Shown here piece by piece: positions 21,259 to 25,697 of a DNA stretch of 25,697 nt (position 1 is the stretch's first letter; each line of letters starts with the position of its first letter). A model generated the notes under the pieces. It did not search any database. It was not told the DNA's origin and saw nothing but the letters and a program-made list of their open reading frames with translations. The position numbers and the translations under genes were made by a program. Source of the DNA: an uncultured bacterium (GTDB lineage: Bacteria; Patescibacteriota; Minisyncoccia; Phycocordibacterales; CAIZIN01); assembly GCA_903933085.1 (NCBI GenBank), contig CAIZIN010000062.1:1-25697 (forward strand), written 5' to 3'.

Positions 21259-21286
21259 ATGACACTAATTAAATTCAGTGTACAAT
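21259..21286 (+). promoter_or_regulatory. recG promoter, leaderless
   Basis: ATGACA (21259-21264), 16-nt spacer, TACAAT (21281-21286), then 7 nt to ATG 21294. The -35 and -10 each match the sigma-70 consensus at five of six positions, which places the transcription start at the start codon. Confidence 0.65.
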
Positions 21287-21293
21287 AAGCACT

Positions 21294-23468
21294 ATGGATA
21301 TTAAATTATCACCAGAAACAGAACTCTCCAAAATATCTCGTCTTGTAGATTCTCAAAAAGAAGCTCTTAAAAAACTACGTGTAAAAACCGTTTTAGATCT
21401 TCTGTACTACTTCCCCTCTCGCTACGGCAATGTAGCGGAAATTAAAAATATCTCCTCATTTCAGAAAGGTGACTTTATTTCCCTGTATGGAAAGATTGAT
21501 AAATTAAAAATAAGCAAAGCTCATACGAGCAATATGACAATGGCCGAAGGAGAAATTACCGACAGCTCAGGATCCAAAATGAAAGTTGTATGGTTCAACC
21601 AACCATACATTGCGAAAATGCTCAAAAATGGAGATCTTCTAAAACTCTCAGGTCAGGTTCAAGACAAAAAAGGAAGAATGTATCTTTCCAACCCAGAACA
21701 TGAAACTATAAAAGAAATACCGATCTCCGTTGGAGATTCTCTTTGGGGAGATACTGGAGACAATTTAAATAAATTTGGATTCCCTGTATATCCTGAAAGC
21801 AAAGGAATAACAAGCAAATGGATTTACCACACAATCGATAAAATTTTTCACAGCGGAATATTAGAAGAGCTTGAGGACCCTATTCCAAAAGAAATACTAG
21901 AAAAATATAATCTCCCAGGACTTCGTACAGCCCTAGTTTGGATACATACCCCACATAAACAAAGCGATGCGGAAGCAGCCCGGAAACGTTTTGCTTTTGA
22001 AGAGGTTTTTTTCATACAGCTTCAAAAAATGAAAGAGCGAAAAAATAATCGTTCAAAAAAATCTTTTATTCTACATACAGAAGATAAAGAAATTGAAGGT
22101 TTTATAAAAAGATTTCCTTTTCAAGCTACAGAAGCACAAATTCGTGCTATATCAGAATCTGTAAAAGATATGAAAAGTGGTATGCCGATGTCGCGCCTCC
22201 TTGAAGGTGATGTAGGCTCTGGAAAAACTGCTGTAGCAGCTTCGCTTGTATATGCCGCCACTATGAGCTCTCCCAACTCTAATAAATATGCTCATTTACA
22301 AACTGCATATATGGCGCCAACAGAAATTCTTGCCAAGCAACATTTTGAATCATTCATAAAGTATTTTGCTTACACAGGTGTATCAGTTGGCCTTATTACA
22401 GGAAGCGGTTGTCAGAAATTTCCATCAAAAGTTCGCCCAACTGAACCAACATCAATTTCTAAAACTCAGCTTTTAAAATGGGTAGAGTCTGGTGATATTC
22501 CTATTGTTATTGGTACTCATGCTCTTATATCAAAAAATGTTAAATTCAAAAATCTAGCTTTTGTAATCATTGACGAGCAACATCGCTTTGGAACAGAACA
22601 AAGACAAAAACTTACAAGGAAAGATGACTTTGTTCCACACCTACTTTCAATGACAGCCACCCCAATTCCCCGCACTCTTGCTCTTACTATCTTTGGAGAC
22701 CTCGACCTCACCCTTCTCGACCAAATGCCATCTGGAAGAAAATCAGTACTGACAGAAATTGTTTTACCTTCAAATAGAGAAAATACATACGAAAAAATTC
22801 GAGAAGAATTAAAAGCAGGCAGACAAGTTTATATTATTTGCCCAAGAATCGATGAACCAGATCCAACAAAAGAAATGGCAATACTTGCCAAGTCAGTAAA
22901 ATCTGAAGCAGAGAGATTAAACAAATATGTTTTTCCAGAATTCATTATCGATATCATGCACGGCAAAATGAGTCCGAAAGAAAAAGATGAAAGTATGAAA
23001 GATTTCATGAATGGAAAAACTCAAATACTAGTCTCAACTTCTGTAGTCGAAGTTGGTGTAAACAATCCAAATGCAACTGTTATTTTAATTGAGGGAGGAG
23101 AAAGATTTGGCCTAGCTCAACTACATCAACTTCGTGGGCGAGTTATTCGAGGTGAACATCAACCATATTGCTATGTATTTACAGAGAGTAATAGTCAAAA
23201 GACGGCAGAAAGACTAAAAGCATTAAAAACTGCAAAAAACGGTTTTGAACTTGCCGAATTTGACCTAGCCCAAAGAGGAAGCGGAAAACTCTACGGAGAA
23301 AAACAATGGGGCATCTCCGATATCGGAATGGAAGCAATTAAAAATTTGAAAATGGTAGAAGCAGCTAGAAATGAAGCAGGGCATATTATTGATATTGATC
23401 CCGAACTTGTTTCATACCACAAACTACGAGAAAAGATTGAATCGAGAAAAGAAATACATTTCGAGTAG
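21294..23468 (+). CDS. recG: ATP-dependent DNA helicase RecG
   Basis: 724 aa, close to the usual length. The N-terminal wedge/OB domain includes LLYYFPSRYGN and 'FISLYGKIDKLKI'. Helicase motifs: FQATEAQIRAI, Walker A EGDVGSGKTAVA (304-315), AYMAPTEILAKQHF, DEQH box VIIDEQHRFGTEQR, SMTATPIPRTLAL, VSTSVVEVGVNNPNATV, and the RecG-specific end with LHQLRGRVIRGEHQPYCY and 'GFELAEFDLAQRGSGKLYGEKQWG'. It remodels stalled forks and Holliday junctions. An insertion of about 20 residues ('SGCQKFPSKVRPTEPTSISKTQ') sits between motifs Ia and II. It has its own promoter and is a single-gene unit. Confidence 0.96.
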   Translation: MDIKLSPETELSKISRLVDSQKEALKKLRVKTVLDLLYYFPSRYGNVAEIKNISSFQKGDFISLYGKIDKLKISKAHTSNMTMAEGEITDSSGSKMKVVWFNQPYIAKMLKNGDLLKLSGQVQDKKGRMYLSNPEHETIKEIPISVGDSLWGDTGDNLNKFGFPVYPESKGITSKWIYHTIDKIFHSGILEELEDPIPKEILEKYNLPGLRTALVWIHTPHKQSDAEAARKRFAFEEVFFIQLQKMKERKNNRSKKSFILHTEDKEIEGFIKRFPFQATEAQIRAISESVKDMKSGMPMSRLLEGDVGSGKTAVAASLVYAATMSSPNSNKYAHLQTAYMAPTEILAKQHFESFIKYFAYTGVSVGLITGSGCQKFPSKVRPTEPTSISKTQLLKWVESGDIPIVIGTHALISKNVKFKNLAFVIIDEQHRFGTEQRQKLTRKDDFVPHLLSMTATPIPRTLALTIFGDLDLTLLDQMPSGRKSVLTEIVLPSNRENTYEKIREELKAGRQVYIICPRIDEPDPTKEMAILAKSVKSEAERLNKYVFPEFIIDIMHGKMSPKEKDESMKDFMNGKTQILVSTSVVEVGVNNPNATVILIEGGERFGLAQLHQLRGRVIRGEHQPYCYVFTESNSQKTAERLKALKTAKNGFELAEFDLAQRGSGKLYGEKQWGISDIGMEAIKNLKMVEAARNEAGHIIDIDPELVSYHKLREKIESRKEIHFE

Positions 23469-23474
23469 CTTGAT

Positions 23475-23503
23475 TTGACATGGTGTAAATATTCTGTTAT
23501 TGT
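23475..23503 (+). promoter_or_regulatory. Canonical sigma-70 promoter
   Basis: TTGACA (23475-23480, perfect), 17-nt spacer ending in TGT, then TATTGT (23498-23503). It gives a leader of about 29 nt, long enough for the AAGGA ribosome binding site at 23526-23530, 8 nt before ATG 23539. Confidence 0.7.
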
Positions 23504-23538
23504 CAAATAAGAACCCCCAACCAGATAAGGAAAAACAA

Positions 23539-23820
23539 ATGTCAGTTATTATTAAAATATCAACAAATAGTCGCATGTTTGTACTTGGTCCTACTTCTGA
23601 GGTAGAAGCTCGTGAATGGCTGGAAAAAAATCAAATGCTTCCAGCCTCACCACCTAACAGTACAACCAAATGCCCTCTTCAATGGCGACAAAAAGAAGGT
23701 CAGTTCACTATCAAACACAGAATCGGTGACGATGAACTAACGGAGGAAATTGATCCAACTGAATTTATCACAGTTGAAGAGATTAAACCCTTACATCAGT
23801 GCTCGATTCGTCGTAAATGA
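23539..23820 (+). CDS. Small hypothetical protein with a canonical RBS
   Basis: 93 aa from ATG 23539. The frame is open from a TTG at 23500, but the AAGGA at 23526-23530 decides for 23539. The sequence starts MSVIIKISTNSRMFVLGPTSEVEAREWLEKNQM, with later 'CPLQWRQKEGQFTIKHRIG' and an acidic 'DDELTEEIDPTEFITVEEI'. It looks like a compact alpha/beta protein; no family is recognised. No signal peptide or membrane helix. It is a monocistronic unit with a perfect -35, extended -10, Shine-Dalgarno sequence and terminator, unlike the leaderless neighbours. It may be a recent arrival or a highly expressed gene. Confidence 0.65.
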   Translation: MSVIIKISTNSRMFVLGPTSEVEAREWLEKNQMLPASPPNSTTKCPLQWRQKEGQFTIKHRIGDDELTEEIDPTEFITVEEIKPLHQCSIRRK

Positions 23821-23838
23821 CCACGAAGAATCAAACAA

Positions 23839-23871
23839 AAGGCTTATCATATTTGATGAGTCTTTTTTCTT
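23839..23871 (+). terminator. Rho-independent terminator of the small gene
   Basis: AAGGCTTATCA (23839-23849) pairs with TGATGAGTCTT (23854-23864), 11 bp with two G-U pairs, loop TATT, followed by a run of T residues. Confidence 0.75.
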
Positions 23872-23947
23872 ACACATGAATCAGCTTTCAAAAAGCTCTA
23901 TTTTGTGCTATTTTGCAGTAGCGATCGAATGCTTTTATCCCACATAG

Positions 23948-24015
23948 TCATTCTCGACCTGATCGAGAATCCATGTCAGAATTTTCAGACTGGATTCCTG
24001 TCTTCACAGGAATGA
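23948..24015. repeat. Nested inverted repeat, GTCATTC...GAATGAC type
   Basis: Outer ends GTCATTC and GAATGAC are inverted. Inside are TTCTCGA-CCTGA-TCGAGAA, an 'AATCCATGTC...ACTGGATT' middle, and ATTCCTGT-CTTC-ACAGGAAT. It can fold as a branched cruciform. It is related in order and wording to 17610-17763, where the first arm holds an insertion, and recalls the short GTCATTCC...GGAATGAC intergenic repeats of many bacteria. Confidence 0.65.
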
Positions 24016-24058
24016 CAGAAAGTACGACAATCACAGAATTCGAGTGTTCTGTATTAAT

Positions 24059-24087
24059 TTTACATTTTACTTTTTAAATTTTACATT
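24059..24087 (+). promoter_or_regulatory. Promoter of the lysozyme-fold-like gene, leaderless
   Basis: TTTACA (24059-24064), exact 17-nt spacer, TACATT (24082-24087), then 6 nt to ATG 24094. Confidence 0.6.
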
Positions 24088-24093
24088 TGAAGC

Positions 24094-24942
24094 ATGAACA
24101 AAAAACTTAAAATAACACTTAATATAATAATTTACATTTTCGCTGGAATTGGACTTTTCCTCACGGCTGGATATTTCGCTGTGAAATTTGGATTCACAAA
24201 TACAAAGGGAATAATTGATAATCAGACAAAATCTTTCTATAACAATAATTCTCAATCACAAGCCACAACAACAAATGTAACAACTCCAGTTGAATGGGCC
24301 AAAACAGAAGAATGGGCAATTTTTTCTGACGCAGTCAAAAAAGACAAGAATGTATTAGCTAGAGTCGAAAGTGAAACAGGAATATCTGCTCGCCTAATTG
24401 TATCAGTACTTGCAGTTGAACAACTTCGCCTTTTTACAAGCGAAAGAGAAATATTTAAACAAGCTTTTGCTCCGCTAAAAATCCTAGGCACTCAATCTCA
24501 ATTCTCTTGGGGGGTAATGGGTATTAAACCAGAGACAGCAAAAGTGATTGAATCTAATTTAAAAGATATAGCTTCCCCATTCTACTTAGGTAAAGCTTTT
24601 GAAAATAGATTGGATTTCAAAACCGAGGATCCCGACCAAGAAAGATTCACTCGTATAACAGATGAACACGATAGATATTATGCTTATCTTTACGGAGCAA
24701 TTTATATTAAAGAATTTATTGATGCTTGGAAAAAAAGCGGTCAGGGCGATATAAGCAATAAACCAGAAATAATAGGAACATTATATAATATTGGCTTTGA
24801 CCATTTTGAACCGAAAGCTGACCCTCAAGTTGGTGGCGCAGAAATTGAGATCGAAGGAATAAAATATTCTTTTGGAAGACTCACCTACGAGATATACAAC
24901 TCGAACGAATTAGTGAATTTTTACCCTAAAACAAATTTTTAG
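24094..24942 (+). CDS. Membrane-anchored protein, possible lytic transglycosylase-like fold
   Basis: 282 aa. One N-terminal helix (ITLNIIIYIFAGIGLFLTAGYFAV), a low-complexity linker (NNNSQSQATTTNVTT), then a helical outer domain. The core 'ESETGISARLIVSVLAVEQLR' and 'SQFSWGVMGIKPETAKVIESNL' resembles lysozyme/SLT-like folds, with E109 as the candidate catalytic Glu and a G-x-M-x-I-x-P-x-T-A segment like that after the Glu in transglycosylases. A related-looking group is DUF1402, but I cannot confirm it. Later 'DRYYAYLYGAIYIKEFIDAWKKSG' and 'IIGTLYNIGFDHFEPKADP' fit the helical end of such domains. It may remodel peptidoglycan, for instance to let pili pass; that is inference. Confidence 0.65.
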   Translation: MNKKLKITLNIIIYIFAGIGLFLTAGYFAVKFGFTNTKGIIDNQTKSFYNNNSQSQATTTNVTTPVEWAKTEEWAIFSDAVKKDKNVLARVESETGISARLIVSVLAVEQLRLFTSEREIFKQAFAPLKILGTQSQFSWGVMGIKPETAKVIESNLKDIASPFYLGKAFENRLDFKTEDPDQERFTRITDEHDRYYAYLYGAIYIKEFIDAWKKSGQGDISNKPEIIGTLYNIGFDHFEPKADPQVGGAEIEIEGIKYSFGRLTYEIYNSNELVNFYPKTNF

Positions 24943-24964
24943 CACAAAATTTGTTCGGGCGAAC
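24931..24964 (+). terminator. Hairpins at the end of the lysozyme-fold-like gene
   Basis: ACAAATTTT (24931-24939) pairs with AAAATTTGT (24946-24954) across the stop codon, and GTTCG/CGAAC (24953-24964) forms a second small hairpin. This is a possible terminator without a clear T tract. Confidence 0.35.
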
Positions 24965-25039
24965 ATTTGTACTCAAAATGTTTTAGCCCAAAAAATAGAT
25001 TGATTCCATTCATTTTTCTGATATAGTATGTAGGCAATT

Positions 25040-25113
25040 GCGCGTGTAGCTCAGTTGGTAGTAGCTCCGAGCTTATACCTCGGCGGTCCCAGGTTCGAGC
25101 CCTGGCACGCGCA
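25040..25113 (+). tRNA. tRNA-Ile (anticodon UAU)
   Basis: 74 nt. Acceptor GCGCGTG/CACGCGC with A73, D arm GCTCAGTTGGTAGTAGC, anticodon stem CCGAG/CTCGG and loop CTTATAC, so the anticodon is UAU (25074-25076), reading AUA. T arm is CCAGG-TTCGAGC-CCTGG. The CCA end is not encoded. Most bacteria instead use a CAU anticodon modified to lysidine. Confidence 0.92.
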
Positions 25114-25120
25114 CAAATGA

Positions 25121-25150
25121 TAATAAAACCTCACTTTTGAGGTTTTATTA
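25121..25150. terminator. Bidirectional terminator
   Basis: A perfect 12-bp stem TAATAAAACCTC/GAGGTTTTATTA with loop ACTTTT. It lies after tRNA-Ile and overlaps the stop codon of the convergent minus-strand gene. Confidence 0.8.
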
Positions 25151-25697
25151 TTTCCACATATCCTGAATCCTTTTCAAACCCATCAATACGTAATCACAAA
25201 AAGGTTTATTTTCATAAACAATACAGCAAGTGCCGTGACCATATCCATTTTTATATGTGATTGATGATTCGAGACTTTTCTTTATATACGGCTTCCGGAA
25301 TTGATTTTTTGGAATATCTAAGGTATTTGACCAAAATTCAATTTTCTCATTTATATTCATATCTGAATATAAATGAAGATTTATCCGTAATTTTTCTTTT
25401 GGTACTTTTAAAAGCTCTAACCACCTTAAATAAAACTTGAGCATTGTAGGATTTGTATTTGTTAGAACTACAGTAGTGTTCCTAGTTTTGCCTCCTTCCG
25501 CCCAATATAAAAACAATCCAGCTATAAACATTTCTCTTTTACTTATTTTACCTATATCCTTACTCACCACACTATATGCGAGATCTCTTTTTACTTCTTG
25601 TTTTGCAAGCATAGTGTTTCTGAATCTTTCAATTCTAATTTCATTATTTGCACCTAGTTCTAATATTCTTTCTTTTGATAAAGGTATATCTTTCAAC
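25148..25697 (-). CDS. LAGLIDADG-like protein, 5' end cut by the window
   Basis: About 183 residues are visible. The first codon that could be read as a start is a TTG (25696), but its Leu fits the 'W-LKDIPLS' end of a helix-turn-helix seen in similar CPR proteins. So the gene very likely continues beyond the window with an N-terminal HTH. The visible core is 'REMFIAGLFLYWAEGGKTRNTTVVLTNTNPTMLKFYLRWLELL', where 'AGLFLYWAEGGK' resembles the LAGLIDADG helix and the next strand of homing-endonuclease folds. A second half-domain lies in 'EKIEFWSNTLDIPKNQFRKPYIKK'. It could be a domesticated DNA-binding regulator or a free-standing endonuclease. No intron or intein is visible. Confidence 0.6.
   Translation of the reverse strand, partial: LKDIPLSKERILELGANNEIRIERFRNTMLAKQEVKRDLAYSVVSKDIGKISKREMFIAGLFLYWAEGGKTRNTTVVLTNTNPTMLKFYLRWLELLKVPKEKLRINLHLYSDMNINEKIEFWSNTLDIPKNQFRKPYIKKSLESSITYKNGYGHGTCCIVYENKPFCDYVLMGLKRIQDMWK

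Noticed and set aside
23750..23947. 65-aa plus-strand frame after the small gene
   Set aside because: It overlaps the end of the 93-aa gene in another frame and runs over its terminator.

Overview
The window looks like a chromosomal stretch from a Candidate Phyla Radiation bacterium (Patescibacteria, probably Parcubacteria/Paceibacteria). I infer this from the AT-rich composition, the compact gene packing, a type IV pilus locus with no secretin gene, a DUF5652-like protein, a SWIB-domain protein, and several proteins of a type I associate with CPR genomes. No taxonomic search was possible.

Layout. Positions 32-12803, all on the minus strand, form a nearly complete type IV pilus locus. In transcription order it holds pilM, pilN, pilO, a small pilP-position protein, pilB, a stand-alone response regulator, pilT, pilC, two paralogous prepilins, a REP-associated tyrosine transposase (RAYT), pilD and three minor prepilins (FimT-, PilW- and PilV-like). 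From 12834 the genes are housekeeping or hypothetical: comF, a DUF5652-like Cys-rich protein, rarA, an HEXXH protein, a PD-(D/E)XK nuclease with a likely Fe-S cluster, tRNA-Ser(GCU), a SWIB protein, a membrane-anchored protein, a second tRNA-Ser whose anticodon reads ACU, recQ, a small membrane protein, recG, a small SD-led gene, a lysozyme-fold-like protein, tRNA-Ile(UAU), and a LAGLIDADG-like gene cut by the window end.

How it fits together. PilM/N/O and the pilP-position protein would form the inner-membrane alignment complex. PilB and PilT would power extension and retraction through PilC, and PilD would process the five prepilins. ComF, RecG, RecQ and RarA would suit DNA uptake and recombination, although no comEC or comEA is visible.

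Most striking structure. Fifteen short palindromes of the form AAGG-N5-CCTT lie only between 2812 and 6704, around the RAYT gene and in the gaps between the pilin, pilC and pilT genes. Two of them are inside the RAYT coding sequence. One pilin gene sits between two 106-bp direct repeats that differ at a single base; each repeat is bounded by these palindromes and carries a terminator-like hairpin and a perfect DnaA box. This is the pattern expected of a RAYT/REP system acting on a pilin locus.

The control signals are unusual. At many genes a TATAAT-like box, often with an extended TGn, lies only 6-9 nt before the ATG, which implies leaderless mRNAs. A second, unrelated family of dispersed hairpin repeats occurs in the intergenic gaps near 5.2, 17.6, 19.0 and 24.0 kb.
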